A stretch of DNA of 64,000 nt, taken from Limnomonas spitsbergensis (taxonomy: Eukaryota > Chlorophyta > Chlorophyceae > Chlamydomonadales). The notes under the pieces were generated by a model. It had not been told where the DNA came from. It made no database searches and worked only from the letters and a program-made list of their open reading frames with translations. The stretch lies in NCBI GenBank assembly GCA_037349105.1, contig JAYJMM010000004.1, positions 2,259,001-2,323,000 of the forward strand. The letters run 5' to 3'. A program made the position numbers and the translations under genes. Positions 34,730-46,832 of this stretch are shown in pieces; position 1 is the stretch's first letter, and each line of letters begins with the position of its first letter.

Positions 34730-37109
34730 ATGTCAGGGGAGCTGAAATGCAGCATTTGCTGTTGGTGTGGTGATGATGTCCACGAAGAGGTGAGAGACGT
34801 GTTGAAGCGGCGCATGCCAAAATGAGCTTGACAAACCAATCTTGCTCCTGCAGGAAGAACTCTGTTCCGTGCTCAACTGCCAAAGGAATGATTGCGACAG
34901 GAATATCTATCACTTGGTAGGCTACCTTGCTTTGCTACTTTGTCACATCATGCCAATTTCAGTCTCCTTGACCCTGCTAACCCGAAACTCCTGCCTCGAT
35001 CCCCTCGCAGGCTTGTGTTGAGGATCATTTGAGGAAACAAGGGCTGCCGCCCGGACGAATGGCAGGTTTTCAGTGTCCGAGGTGGGAATTGCACTCCGTC
35101 GCGTGCGTTATGGATGACTGGTCATCTCTTGTCGGCGTTTCATCTTATATAGCTGCATTGCCCTCTCCTATCAATAGGGGCTTGGGGAAGTACACGAATG
35201 GGGGCACTGTTTGCCGCGGCAAGATCGAATCCACCCATCGAATTATCCACAAGAACAAGAAAAAGAAGGCTGCAGCATGTGCTATCGTGGCACCGCCTAT
35301 CTATGTCAAGCCCACTCCCAAGCCCAAGCCAAAGATGGATGTGAGCTATGTGTCTTGTGGTGTCTATACCTTGTGTTGGTATTGATATCATGACCTGTTT
35401 GGGTCTGACATGTTCACTAAACAGCAGTTATGTTAGAGTCTTAAGCAACCCATGAGTCCATGTTGCGTTCAGGGTTATGGCTATTGTTTTTTTGGAACCC
35501 TCGCTGCGCTGTGAGTTTGCTTTGCGGGGTCCTTCTATGTGTACCATTTTGCTATTTCACCCTTGGAAATCCGATTGCGTGCCTTGTGAGGCCCATGAGT
35601 CCTACCTCTTCCTCTCTCCCAAGGATGCCTCAGCACGTTGGATGATTTACTTGAAGGTTCCGGAAGCAGTGCATCAATACCCACTCTTAACCATGTGCGT
35701 CCTGCTTTTTCTCACAGGGCATCGCAGCTGCCCAGGCTGCAGCTGCCCGCCTGTCTGCAAACAGACCCGTCCCTGTACGAGCCGGTGCTGTCCCAGGTGG
35801 CGCATCCAAGGCGAATGCGGGCACTGTGATGACCCCGGCCCAGCAGCGTGAGATCAAAGCGCTTTGCCTGCAAGAACTTGGCATCGGAGCTGTCGGTAAG
35901 GCTGTGGGTGGCAGGTCGACCGCTGCATCTGCAGCCCAGCCTGCCTTCGCTGCTGGCTCTGGCGCTGCCTTGAGGCTCGGCGAGAACATCAGTGTCAAGC
36001 TGGTTAAAGGCAGAAAGGTTGATGCACAGCAGGCGTGCATTCCTGGCATGGAGCCTGTAGAACAGAAACCAAGGGTGAAATCAGCCATGCAGCCCAAGCT
36101 ATTTAATCTGCAAGAGGATGCGGAAGCCTTCCCAACATTGGGCAATATTGGAAATGCAACTCCATTTGTTATAAAAGCAACCCACGAGGGGTTGGGGGCA
36201 GGGGGCCCTGGAGATGCCAGGCTGCGTGCTATCAACACCCTGGACCCCAACGACATCGGAGGCTTCATCACAAACCTGGAGATTTACAATAAGCTCTGTG
36301 GAGACGAGGAGGTGGAGGAGGTGTTTGATGGCTCTGGCTTGTCTGATGATCAGCTGTTGACTGCCGTCCGTGATGGCCTCGAGGCTGCGGGCCTGCCCCC
36401 GGAGGCTGGGCCTTACGTGGAGTGTGTCCGCCAGGCATGGATGGAGATCCATGGGGTGGACAATATGGGATTTAATGCAGCGTTCCAGGTCCTGGAGCAG
36501 CAGCAGGAGGATGAGCGTGTCGCCTACGCTGCAGCTGAGCAGGTGGTTATGGCAGCGGAGCTGGCAGAGGTGATGGCTGCAGCTGATGCCGCAGCGGCTG
36601 TGGAGGAAGCAGCCCAGGTGCGGTTGGTTCAGATAGGGGGATGCATGAGAGAGGATGGAGAGAGAAACTCATGAAAACTTGAGATGGGGAGCCTTTGCCT
36701 TCCGACGTGACCTTCAAGACTTGTGTTGTGTAAGAAGATGGAAGCAGTATATCTCTAAACGCCTCTGTTTGTAACCCTCACCTAGCAGGTTGCTGCAGCC
36801 AACGAAGCCAAGCACGTCAAACTGGCTGCGTTGTATCCTGTGATCAGGCGGCAGCTGCATCCCAACCCTATACCGCAGCCCAGCATGGTGACGGCCTTTG
36901 CCGTGGTCCAGCCAGTGATGGCCCCAGTGCACCACATCGCGCCCCACCCGGTGCTGCTGGCCGCTCCCGTGTTTGTGATGCAGCAGCCGGGAGCTGGGGT
37001 TCATATGAGGCATGCTACAAAGGTATTGGAGAGCTCTATTGCCCCCGACGATTGTGATGACGACTCAGACGTGGATGTGGACGATCTACTAGCCCTTCTC
37101 TCTTGCTGA
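34730..37109 (+). CDS. Cys/His-rich putative zinc-binding protein, function unknown
   Basis: Six exons: 34730-34789, 34854-34916, 35011-35081, 35178-35340, 35718-36617, 36789-37109. They total 1578 nt (525 aa plus stop) with all phases consistent. The N-terminal ~65 residues form a Cys/His cluster: CSICCWCGDD, then CSVLNCQRNDCDRNIYH, C, and CPRGLGKYTNGGTVCRGKI. This spacing suggests a RING/PHD-type zinc fold resembling an uncharacterised plant zinc-finger family. A basic KNKKKK and a Lys-Pro-rich linker follow. The large exon 5 encodes an Ala-rich, acidic region with AEAFPTLGNIG and an alpha-helical Ala/Glu-rich stretch. The C-terminus is acidic (DDCDDDSDVDVDD). No enzyme motif is seen. The start is the first ATG before the Cys cluster. 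A short open segment near 35.47-35.7 kb was not included because its phase does not fit. Confidence 0.72.
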
Positions 37110-38371
37110 AGCAGGAGTTTTGATGTATGGCAGTGTCTGTGACCACTGGCGAAGCACATTCAGTCCTGTTGGATATGGACAAAAAGTGTACCAACCTGTT
37201 GATTTCCTCTAGAGTTCTGTACCATGCCTTTTGTGTGATGAGTGGGGCTGTTAAACACTGGCTAATCTAGAGACCATGGCTTCAGTTTCCTGTCGCATCA
37301 TTGGTTTGTAGCTGTTAACTTATAACTTCAGACCATCTTTGTGTGGGGAAATAGCACTGAGGTGCCCCCCGGGACCTGCCACTCGGAGGTTTGTGCTCCC
37401 ACTTCTCTGCCCCTTCACTGGGGAGGGTGGCTATGATTCATTCATGTCTTAATTATTGACATCTTGCCACTATGAGCAATCAATGTTGTAACGCAAAAGC
37501 CAAAAGAAATGTGTCCATGGGTCTATAGGCCGTTGGCTAGACAGCATAACCATAACCGGTATGGGTTGTTATTCAAGGAGGCCATGTTGTCGTTGTAGCC
37601 TTGCAAGAAGGCCGGGCTTCTATCAAGAGCCATAAGTCTTGTGAATGGAGATCTAGACATTGATCAACGACATACCCCTAACAAGGTTGACGTGACAATT
37701 AGATTAATTGGAGTGCAGAAGTTTCAGTAGATCTGGTGATCTCCTATCCTGTAACCAATCTATCAGTACGCGCCTGCATATTATCATTGGGCACAGAATG
37801 ACCAAACACATACTTCTTCGTGAGATTCGCATAAGGCAAGATGAGTGGAGCATTAGATTCAGTCTGAGACCTGTCTTGTAGGCAGAGCATAGAACTATCA
37901 TATGATGAAGTTGGTTGTGAGGAAGAGGCTAAGCAAACCTTATCAAGATACTATCTCATGCTGGCAGTCTGGCACAATCTACCTGCCAGAACGAAAATGC
38001 TTGAAGCATGTAACAACCCAATGCTCCTTAAACTGTATTTCATTCTAAATCAAATTAGAATAGTTTTGTCTATAATCAATAAGTTTGTAACTTCATATTT
38101 AGGATGAAACCAGGGGATGGAACTGTTCCAATTCCTCCATGAACAAGGGCCTAGCTACATATCATCTCCCACTTATCGTACTGTTTTGACAGCCAGCTAC
38201 CCATTTAGTATGTACACAACTTGTCTAGACCCCTGCTCTGCCACACACAATTACGAAGAATAGGACACCAATGTTTCATTGGCCCTAGGAGTTTGATCCA
38301 GCACCCATCACGCTCTGCCTCATCCTCATGCCAGAAGCGTGGTATGCTATCCTGGCCACCAATCTACCACA
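37110..38371. other. Convergent intergenic region
   Basis: Between the stops of the zinc-finger-like gene (plus) and the calpain-like gene (minus). The region is AT-richer than its surroundings, with only short scattered ORFs. It must hold both 3' UTRs. No further gene, RNA or repeat was recognised. Confidence 0.5.
37487..37491 (+). terminator. Candidate poly(A) signal TGTAA
   Basis: TGTAA, the usual green-algal polyadenylation signal, lies about 380 nt after the stop codon of the zinc-finger-like gene. The distance is plausible for an algal 3' UTR. A 5-mer match alone is weak evidence. Confidence 0.35.
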
Positions 38372-41300
38372 CTAGAGCTCCACCAGGTCAAAGTCGACGG
38401 TGCATGTGACTGCCAGGGAGAATCTGCCGTGCCGCCCGGGTGAGTAAGTGCAAGGCATGATGACGTACTGCACATCAGGCTGCAGACATGAGAGGTACGA
38501 CCAGATTAAGCAAGGGAAGTCCAGAAAAGAAGGTCATGCAAAGGAGGTCAAGCAAAGGAGGTCAAGCGAAGAAGGTCAAGCTAGGACGTCATGCAAAGGG
38601 TGTCAGGCAAACGAGGTCAGGCAAAGCAGGTCAAGCAGGCGGGTCAATCAAAGGAGGTCAAGCAAAGGAGAGACTGAACCACAACGTCAGAATTGGGCAG
38701 CTCGTGTCTTGACGATTTGACCTGCCTCGTGACTTGTTATGGTGTCTTTCTAAAAGAAAATGGCCAATCCCAGAATTTCCTCAGGATTCGTGCTTTGATG
38801 AACACAGCGGGCATCGTTTAGGGGCACCTACCACGAGACTCTGTTCTGCCGAGTTATCCGGCGTCGTGACAAATGTGGTCTCGTAGACGATCGCTCGACG
38901 CAAGTCACCTTTGATCTCTCCCGTTGGCTCTGAAGCCTTGAGAATGTAGAAACCAATCATGTCATCCACACTGGCCATCTGCTTCAGGTTCTTACCCAGC
39001 CGTGTCAGCGTGATCCTGCAGGGGCAGCAGCAGGGGGGGTGGGGAGTGCAAACGGAACCCAGTGATCTAGACAGGGGGAGAGAAAGGATCGTTTGGAAGG
39101 TTCGATCCCTCAACCTTTGCAGGAGCAGGGTGTGTGTGAGGGGTGCATGCGGGGATGCAGTGATCTAGACAGGGGGAGAGAGAGGATCCTTTGGCGGATT
39201 CGATCCCTCAACCTTCGCAGCAGAGGGGAGTGTGAGGAGTGCATGCGGGGATCCAGTCACACAGCTTCTTCAGCAGTTCAACAGCCTTCTAGTAGGGACC
39301 GGCAGGGTCATAATCAGCATAGTGAGGCACCCTCACAAGCACCATTCTCATCGTAGCAGAGGTGATTTAAGGGAGGCCTGATACTTCAGGTATCACCAGC
39401 GGGGATGTGCACACCAGGGCTGATTTAAAGTCGCGGGATACCGCGATTCGACCCTGGCCAGCGAGGTAACAACTAGTCTTTTGAATACTGCAGTGGAAGA
39501 ATGGACTCATGGAGCATGAGTCATGGTAGAAGGAAGGTTCCTCTTAGCCTTGAAATAAACACCGGAGCACACCTGGGGCACATGGCTCTGATAGTCTGAA
39601 CAACTGCAACCACAGCTGCGGATGGCATGATTGACCCCCAGTCAGGCAGCCGGACACTCAATTTTGGCAAGGTCGGCAAAGCATGGCAAGTGCGCCCTGG
39701 GCAAGACAGGCCCGTCAAGCTGCCTTGTCCTGCCAAGGCTATGACCTGGCATCAAACCCTTCCCACTACAAGCTACTGAGCCACACAGGCTCCCCGGGTC
39801 ACACATCCTGCAGTGGCGCTGCTCACTTTGCTTTGGTCCTCTCCTTGAGCACCAAGAGGTAGCGGGGATTCCTCTTCCACACTGGATGGAGGTCACAGCC
39901 GCCACTTGACTCAGGGCCCCAACCGCCCTGCAGGGAGCAACACACACAACAGTACCCCATGTCCAGGTCAGCACTCCTGCACAGCACACCTGGGCTCAAG
40001 TTGGTCAGTGGTGGTAACACCCTCATCCCAGCCTGCACTAGTCTCACAACTGCTTCCAGCAGCCCATTTCACCTAAATCCCAATCAGGCAAGATAACTTG
40101 GAAGCACTTGCACAGGAGCGCCCCTCACCCTCCTTTCAAATCAGCCATCACAGGCATCACACAAAACAATTTAATCTTCAGGACACATCATCAGATTCCT
40201 GTTCCTTTTTCAGTGGTGGTAGTGTAGCTGTAGCTCATTTCGCGCACACTTAACTAAATATGATAGCGCTACCGCCTACCGGTAATAACAGCATGTTCTG
40301 CTTCACAAATTATTTATCTAACACTAGACACGTTCAGCTGCCCCGCCCCCCACTGCATGCTCGCACCTTCATCACCATGCACTTGACCTCCGGCAGGGGC
40401 ACCAGCTCCACCGGTACCCCACTCATGATCCGCAGCTCAAACGGCGCCTCCACGCCTGCTGACGCCAGGCACGGCACCACAACGTACGGCGTCTCAGGCT
40501 CAAGCATGAACATGGCAACGGCCTCGTCCATGCTTTCGAAACCAAACTCCCCAAGCACCTGCAGCAAGCATGGCGGGCAGGAGAGACGTGACGGGGGAAT
40601 GAGAGGCAGGACAGGTGTGAAAGAGGGTGGAGACCTGAAGGCATAACAGGTGTCCTGTCCCTACCCTGTTATCGGCTGACTGCCTTTGATTACCCCCGCG
40701 ATTGCCGAAGCCATACTCTGCACCTCTCCTTAAGCCTAGCCAACACAGGAGGCGTCCTATGTTTTGAATGATGATAATTGTGATCAAGCTAGGCAGGGAT
40801 AAGCACAGCCCCACCTGCGACGCACTGCGCACTGCCGTGCATCTCCCCAGGCCGCCCTCCGGCCCGGTCTTGTCCGGCTGCAGAAGCATCAAGCCCACGC
40901 ACTGCTCCGCCTTGTACGCCGGCTTGAGGATCGCGTATCTGATGTCCAGGCGACTCGCAGACAGCACCACCTGCGTCTTCTGCTGACAGCTGATCATGTA
41001 CTGCGGGTTGGATCCGAATGTGGATGCTGTCTTGGGGCCGCCTGCAAGGTGTCCTGCCCAGTGCCCACCCAGCACCAGGGACAGGGGCGACGGGAGCTGC
41101 TCCATCTCTAGCGGGGCGCTGCTGAAGGCACGCAGCACGAAGGCCCCTTCGTCTCCTGCACGCCTGGACAGAGTGAAGCGCGAGAGGCAGCGGGGCTCTG
41201 GTGATCCATGGGCATGTTGGGGGGGTGGGGGGGCCGGGAGGCCTTTTGCTCAGTCAGGTTGGGTCTCAGTGGTGATGGGGCGGTTGGGAGACCGTAATCT

Positions 41301-44300
41301 TCCACCTAGCTATCAGCAACAGCTTCAGCAGCCAAGGAAACAGAGGAACACTTCGTCAAGGCAAGCGGCAAACACCAGCATACCCCAGGATGTGCGTGGA
41401 CACTGAAGGTATGAAGGATGAATGAAGACTCCTCCCCAGTCACCTCTCCCTCCCAAGTATACCAAAAAAGGTGCCGCCCCCAGCACTCAATGTTCGAGTC
41501 CCTTGTCCTCACCCTGAGTAAGGCACTATGATGTAGGCCGAGTCGGGTTCCGCTCTGAAGCTGGCGGAAGCCTCCCGCATGGCTGTGAGCGACACCTCCT
41601 GGGCAAGCTCATTGCCCCGCACCTCCCAGCGCCGTCCAAAGGACGAGAGGGGCAGCCTCAACACCTGCAACATGGGATGGAACGGATCAGGAGATGGAGT
41701 GGAGGTTGCGGTGAAGGTGACGCACAGTGTTTTTTGCAGTGGTTACCTCATCACTTTCAGCTACACCTTGGCCTATGGCCACCAGCCCCTGGCTTGGCCA
41801 GCTCTGCTGCTCGGGCCTCCGGCCGGAGGCCGGTCCAGGTTTGGTGTTAATTGGCCCAGGGTGGCCGCAGCAGGGCCCATCAAAGGTGGTCCGGTTGCCA
41901 CTAAAACAAAACCGGTGACGCAGATGGATTCCAGCAGGCGTCCCCCTTTATTCGCACCTGCATTCCAATGCTCTGCTTGCGCATCTGCTTGCGCACGTGC
42001 CTCTTGTTGAGCACGCGCGGGTCCTGCTGCCCCAGGCACACAATGACATCACACGCCTTACGAACTGTGATGCGGAACTGCGGGTTGCAGCACCAGGTAG
42101 ATGAGGGACCCATGACAGGCTCGCCATCTGCAAGGACAACAGGGAATGGATGTTGAAGAGGGGACGTGAGATGGAGGGGGAGGGGCTGTTGCTACGGGCA
42201 TGCCACAGGTTGGGGCGCTGATAACAAAGGGAGAGATCTCATGCAGTTTGGACTTAGTCAAAATATGCCGTGTCCATACTGAGATGCTCGCCAATGCTTG
42301 TTTGCCAGACCTCTGACTGAGGGTCCCTGAGATCTAGATCCTGACCCTGATCACTGTCTGGCTGAGTGATCTCTGACTGACGGTCCCTGAGACCCAGACC
42401 CTGACCCTAGCCACTGGCTGAGTGAGAGTTTTTGCATACACCAGTTCGTAGCATTTTTTAATTTATTATTGTCATGAACATCACTATTAGGTCCCACAGG
42501 TGGTCACAGCATGTGTGGCCTCTGGTCACCTTTGTCCCCAAGGTTGGTGAAGTAGGGCCCTCCAGCAGACGGCCCCTGCCAGCCGCAGTGTAGCGTCAGC
42601 TGATGCCACGACGTTGGAAACAGCCGACAGATGTGCAGCCGATCAAAGAAGGCTGCAAAATCCCTGGCAAGGGATGCGCAAACAGCAGCATGTGGGTCAT
42701 GACACCATATTTGATATTTCTTTAAGAGCTTTAACTATCTACCGTACTGAGATATCAGCCTCCTTAAGCCTGCAGCAATTGCACCTCCTCTTCACAGTCT
42801 TCCGTGCTGCGCCACCAAGCTTCAATCCACCGAGGCAGTAGTTACATCGCTAGAAATGAGAGCATGACTCCTGCCTAGTTTAGGGTTTAGGGTTAAGGGT
42901 TTAGCCTGGTGGCAAAGGAAGCTTCTTAGCACTGACCACTCGGCCATGCACCATAGGGAAGATTAATCCCGGGGGACTCACTCGAGCGAGATCCAAAACG
43001 TTGCGTCATCTTCCAAGGTGGGCGCGAAGTACTGCATGTGAGGGTGCATCACGGGCAGGGACCATTCGCGGCTGCCGTTGGACCACATCCCCGTCCAGTG
43101 GCCTGTTGACCAGGGGCAATGCAGCCTCAGCAGCATCGGCCCTTGATCCACCTGCAACCGTAAGGGGTAGGGAGGGGGGCAGGAGTTATGACGCACAGGC
43201 ATATTGGATTCAGGAAGTCGGGAAGATCAGCCTTGTCCCGATCCTCATGCACATTGCTCAGGACAGGAGAACATGTCTGCCCATGCGTCACAAAGAGGAC
43301 TGTCTTCTTCACAGAGTCAAAGTGTGAACTGTGTCCGGGGACACGATCGGATCTGACCCTACTAAATGCAGTGCAGGTTTCAATGGATTCAAACCTCCAA
43401 TGAATGTGGAAAGCTCTGTCACCTTCATGCAGCTGCAGCGGGGCCAGCCTTGACCCTCACCATTTGCGCGTCCATGATACTGTACAGCTTTCCATACTGC
43501 AGGCCGTTTGGCCCTCCGCCAGCATCGCCCTTCACCTTGGCGCTGCTGACCACGATGGAACCAGCATCCAGCGCAGCCCTCAGCTGATCCCAAAGGGCAG
43601 CTGAGACAAGAGGATCACAACCAAAGAAATTGGGCTTTTAGAAAAAAATCGTAGAAATAATTAAGCAAACATCATAGATATCAATAATTCTGAACAGTTG
43701 GGAGATGAGTCACGCACTTCAAAGGACAGTGCAGCCCAGTAGGCGGCGATGGCCAAGTATCCTTTGAACACAGCCACGCAAGGAAAAGGCGCCCTTGTGA
43801 AATGGTGCTGCATGAAAGAGATCTCCTGCATTGCTCACCAATAAGAAGTTGTGTACCAAACATGGAGGAACGAAAGACCATGAGCTGTGAGCCATGCAAA
43901 ATATACGGTGATTCACAGGCAGGCGCGCCCATACGGCCCCCCCTCACCCCCACCACATGCCCCCCCACACCTGTTCGTTTCTTGCTCTCTTCGTCCTGCT
44001 TCTGTAGCTTGAACTTCGAAACAACGCCGCCAGTCAGGTCTACGAGGACATCCCCAACCGAGCCCCCCTCCAGTGCATAGTAAGAGCCATGCACCTGCAG
44101 CCAACAAAAACACAACTCAGGTGAGCTCGGGCGCAAAAACAAAGGAAAGATGTGCACGGGCGCAAAAACACTTGTGTAGCAAAGTTTGCTATCTCAACAT
44201 GACTTCAGTGGCCACAGCGGTCGTATCAATGGGAAAGGACTCTTTCTTCCACAGCAGTCCTTACAACTCTCAGAGAAAATAAATGCCCTGCAGGGGCGCA

Positions 44301-46614
44301 ATTTGCCAACCATGAGAGCAGGCTCTCCAGCCCCTTAATGCTGGAGGCTTCCCAGGCCTACCATCCAACCCCGCCGGCATGTAATGGTTCAGCGTTGACT
44401 TGAGGAATTCTTGAGGGTAGCCCTTTCCGTGTTCATGATTCATTCCTGGGCCTATGCCGATAATCTGCTTTGTAGCTGCCTTTCATCAAACATCAGGTTA
44501 CCAACGGCCCAGGCGTCCATGACTGCTTATTTGAAGGTGCTTCAGCTACAATTCAGCCACACCATGGCCCATGGCCGTGGGGTCCTGGTGCAGCAAGCCT
44601 GGGCCACCAGCTGTAGGCCAATTAATGTATGGTCCCTAACAGCCCAGTGGTGGCCGCCCAGCAGCGCCCCCAAAGATGGTATGTTGCCCACTGAAAATAA
44701 CACGGGCTTCGAGGAGTCAGCCGATCCCACCTTTGCGTAAGCTTTTTCCAGCAAGGAGGGCCACAGCTCCCCAGCATTACTGCTACACGCAAACGCCAGC
44801 CGTTGCTCATCCGGGTCATCCAAGCAGGGCAGGAAGTTATCGACCACCACCTGCATTCACGAAGCAGGCCACACGAGGTTATTCAAGTGATCACAAGCAC
44901 CACCTGCCATCACAAAGGATGCCACATCGAGGGCTAAGCAAGTGAGTGCATCGTGCAGGGCAGGGCCTGGGATGCCGAGTTGCCGACATCCATTCACCCT
45001 CTTCAATGGGGGCAGCCTACAGAGACCAAATCCAAAAGATGATTCATGTATGCCGTTTAATCTCATGCCCCACTCCGCCCTGAGTGGAGCCATCCCTGAA
45101 AGCACAATGGTTTGACCATGGCTCTGATGCGTTCCACCGCTCATCGTGCTCTGCTCCCCTCCTGACGACGTGCACCTGCTGCACCCCACCCCTTGTTATG
45201 CCCTGCCCTTTCACCTCCATTTAGTACCTGATGCCCGTTAGCCGCACACGAAGCTAGATGTTAGGCTACTCAGTGCTGCGGCCGAATGGGTTCCTTCCTT
45301 AATCCACGCCTTAGGGTGTATATCTTTCTATCGTCCTTACCTGATGCCAGCAGCCATGCTTGTAGAATTGGAATGTGTAGGCGCCCTGCTGTGCATGATC
45401 ATCACTGACGATGAGATCTAGCAGCAGGTCCTGCTTGAGGGCCACCCCGGCCAAAGCACCGAGGAACTGTCCGTTCTGCATGCTGCCCTGCAGCAGCACC
45501 ACATTGAACAGAGGGTTTGATGTGGAGTCTGGCAAGGATCTAATGCACTGTTTTGTTTAAGCTGAGAAAAAGCCTTTGCCCTGGCTTAAGAGGCAGGGCA
45601 GCAGGACACAGAAATGCAGCATGAAACTCCTCCATGCCTCTCAAATGGCACGTATGCATGCATGCTAGATGCTTTCCTGTATTGCCGTGAGCTGATCCCT
45701 TTGTGATCCATGATCTAATCTATGATCTGATCCACAGCCCAAGCCTCACACAACAAGAGCCATACAACGACAGCATACTGTTACATTTGAAATATCTGAC
45801 ATGCATGCAATGCGGTGACTAGTGGCCTCGGGCCAGCTTTTAACAGAACCAAGAGGGGAGAGGCAATACCTGCAGGAATTTGGGTGTCTTGCCCGAGGGC
45901 ACATACATGGCCCCAGCCAGTCGGCGCCAGGTGATGGCGTCTATTGCTGTTGCTGGCAGCTGAGTAGGATCGGGGTACCTGCAGCGGCATCATGCCGGAA
46001 CCCCTCAGATGCACATGCACCAGATCAACATGGTATGCATGCAGATGCAGCCGACCAGTCGACCAGCCATGCCAAGCATAAGGTGTGAGAATGCGCTATG
46101 GCACCCAGCTAGTGGTGATTAGGGGATATCGAGGAAGAGGAGGAAGAGGAGGAGGAGGAGGAGGAGGAGGAGGACGAGAGGGAGGAGGAGGAGGAGGAGC
46201 AGGAGGAGGGGAGGCAGGACCAGGGGCCCAGCCAGGACCTGGCACTCACAAGGATGATGGGCCCGGAGGAAAGTGCGTGTCCGTGCACAAGCCATCCGAG
46301 CCGCATGTGTTCATGACGAACGACTCCTCCGTCTGAGCGCTGATGCCTATTTTAAGTTTGGACTGCATGGAAGTGATATGAGGGACAGGAAACGGTCACT
46401 CTAGGGGGGTCATGGGACGCAGACCGCGCGTGGCGACGATACATGAAGGTTACGAGTTGGGGCTCACCTCAATGTTGCGTATTGTCTCCTCTTCTGGAGG
46501 CATGGCGCGGTCGGACACGTACATGGGTGTGTTCAGCCTGCTTGCCACTGCTGCCAAGTTGTCCCCTCGCCTCCCAGAGCTGGTACCCGGTCGACTGTCC
46601 ATCGCGGGGGCCAT
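38372..46614 (-). CDS. Calpain-like protein lacking all three catalytic residues (16 exons)
   Basis: Exons: 46614-46468, 46362-46250, 45978-45870, 45528-45341, 44850-44731, 44094-43971, 43600-43461, 43151-42982, 42663-42530, 42127-41958, 41664-41513, 41163-40815, 40558-40367, 39927-39827, 39015-38832, 38479-38372; about 833 aa. Calpain landmarks occur in order: THFPPGPSSL, ITWRRLAGAM, LLQGSMQNGQFLGALAG, GAYTFQFYKHGCW, VVVDNFLPC, ELWPSLLEKAYAK, VHGSYYALEGGSVGD, DLTGG, NGLQYGKLYSIMDA, LRLHCPWSTGHWTGMWSNGS, TFWISLEDF. About three C2-like (domain III) modules follow, including HWAGHLAGG..NPQY, GGWGPESSGGC..RNPRYLL and a final YVIMPCTYSPGRHGRFSLAV. The active-site Cys is Gly143, the His is Lys304 and the Asn is Cys326, so it should be proteolytically dead, probably a scaffold or regulator. 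The exon 3/4 junction is off by one base. Confidence 0.88.
38525..38675. repeat. Imperfect 14-15-bp tandem repeat in the last calpain intron
   Basis: About ten diverged copies of AAAGGAGGTCAAGC lie in the intron between 38831 and 38480. On the transcribed strand they are pyrimidine-rich (GCTTGACCTCCTTT) and sit just upstream of the final 3' splice site. Confidence 0.7.
39060..39255. repeat. ~98-bp tandem duplication in a calpain intron
   Basis: Two head-to-tail copies beginning AGTGATCTAGACAGGGGGAG and ending GCATGCGGGGAT lie in the intron between 39826 and 39016. They differ at scattered bases. Confidence 0.75.
41771..41902 (+). repeat. Dispersed GC-rich element, copy B
   Basis: Shares with copies A, C, D and E a CTGCTGCTCGGGCC segment, a CCGGTCCAGGTTTGGT core, a GTGGCCGC stretch and an AAAGGTGGTCCGGTTGCCAC end. 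It lies in the calpain intron between 41957 and 41665, antisense to the gene. Confidence 0.65.
42310..42425. repeat. Two-copy ~60-bp tandem repeat in a calpain intron
   Basis: Two successive copies carry CTGACTGA(c/g)GGTCCCTGAG and GACCCTGA. They lie in the intron between the exons at 42663-42530 and 42127-41958. Confidence 0.6.
42879..42904 (+). repeat. Interstitial telomere-like repeat (TTTAGGG type)
   Basis: Reads TTTAGGG TTTAGGG TTAAGGG TTTAG, about three and a half copies of the plant/algal telomere unit with one change. It lies in a calpain intron (42981-42664), so it is interstitial, not a chromosome end. It supports a plant or green-algal origin. Confidence 0.7.
44563..44693 (+). repeat. 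Dispersed GC-rich element, copy C
   Basis: Begins CCATGGCCGTGGGGTCCTGG, contains TATGGTCCCTAACAGCCCAG and TGGTGGCCGCCCAGCAG, and ends AAAGATGGTATGTTGCCCAC. It is the same family as copies A, B, D and E, and lies in the calpain intron between 44730 and 44095, antisense to the gene. Confidence 0.65.
46130..46215. repeat. GGA/GAG triplet-rich microsatellite in a calpain intron
   Basis: A nearly pure (GGA)n/(GAG)n purine tract on the plus strand, within the intron between 46249 and 45979. It is a polypyrimidine tract in the calpain pre-mRNA. Confidence 0.8.
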
Positions 46615-46832
46615 CAATTTTTAATTCCCTGTATATTGTGGGGATCAGACGCAGTGACGCGGTGAACAAGTTCAAAAGTTGTGTCACACGCCTGTACCGT
46701 AGTGCTACGCAGGTGCTACGAATTCTAAGCGGCCCCGTTCCGAAACTTCTCGTTATACTTTTCCATGGATCCGGCAGTCTCCACGGCACCTTCATATCCT
46801 TTTACTTCAACATTTTCTCCGATCTGGCAATC
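46615..46832. promoter_or_regulatory. Divergent intergenic region between calpain-like and DPY-30-like genes
   Basis: Only 218 bp separate the two start codons, which face away from each other. Both promoters and 5' UTRs must share this space unless there are upstream non-coding exons. No core-promoter motif was recognised. Confidence 0.45.

Noticed and set aside
35473..35700. Extra exon of the zinc-finger-like gene
   Set aside because: The open stretch begins after a good acceptor, but the candidate donor leaves phase 2 while the next exon needs phase 0. Skipping it keeps the frame intact.
39099..39115. tRNA T-arm-like sequence GGTTCGATCCC
   Set aside because: No acceptor, D or anticodon stem could be built around it. 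It is part of the ~98-bp intronic duplication.
40500..41138. Minus-strand ORF of 212 codons as a separate gene
   Set aside because: It reads calpain exon 41163-40815 and then runs on through the following intron. Splice sites and domain continuity support the exon model instead.
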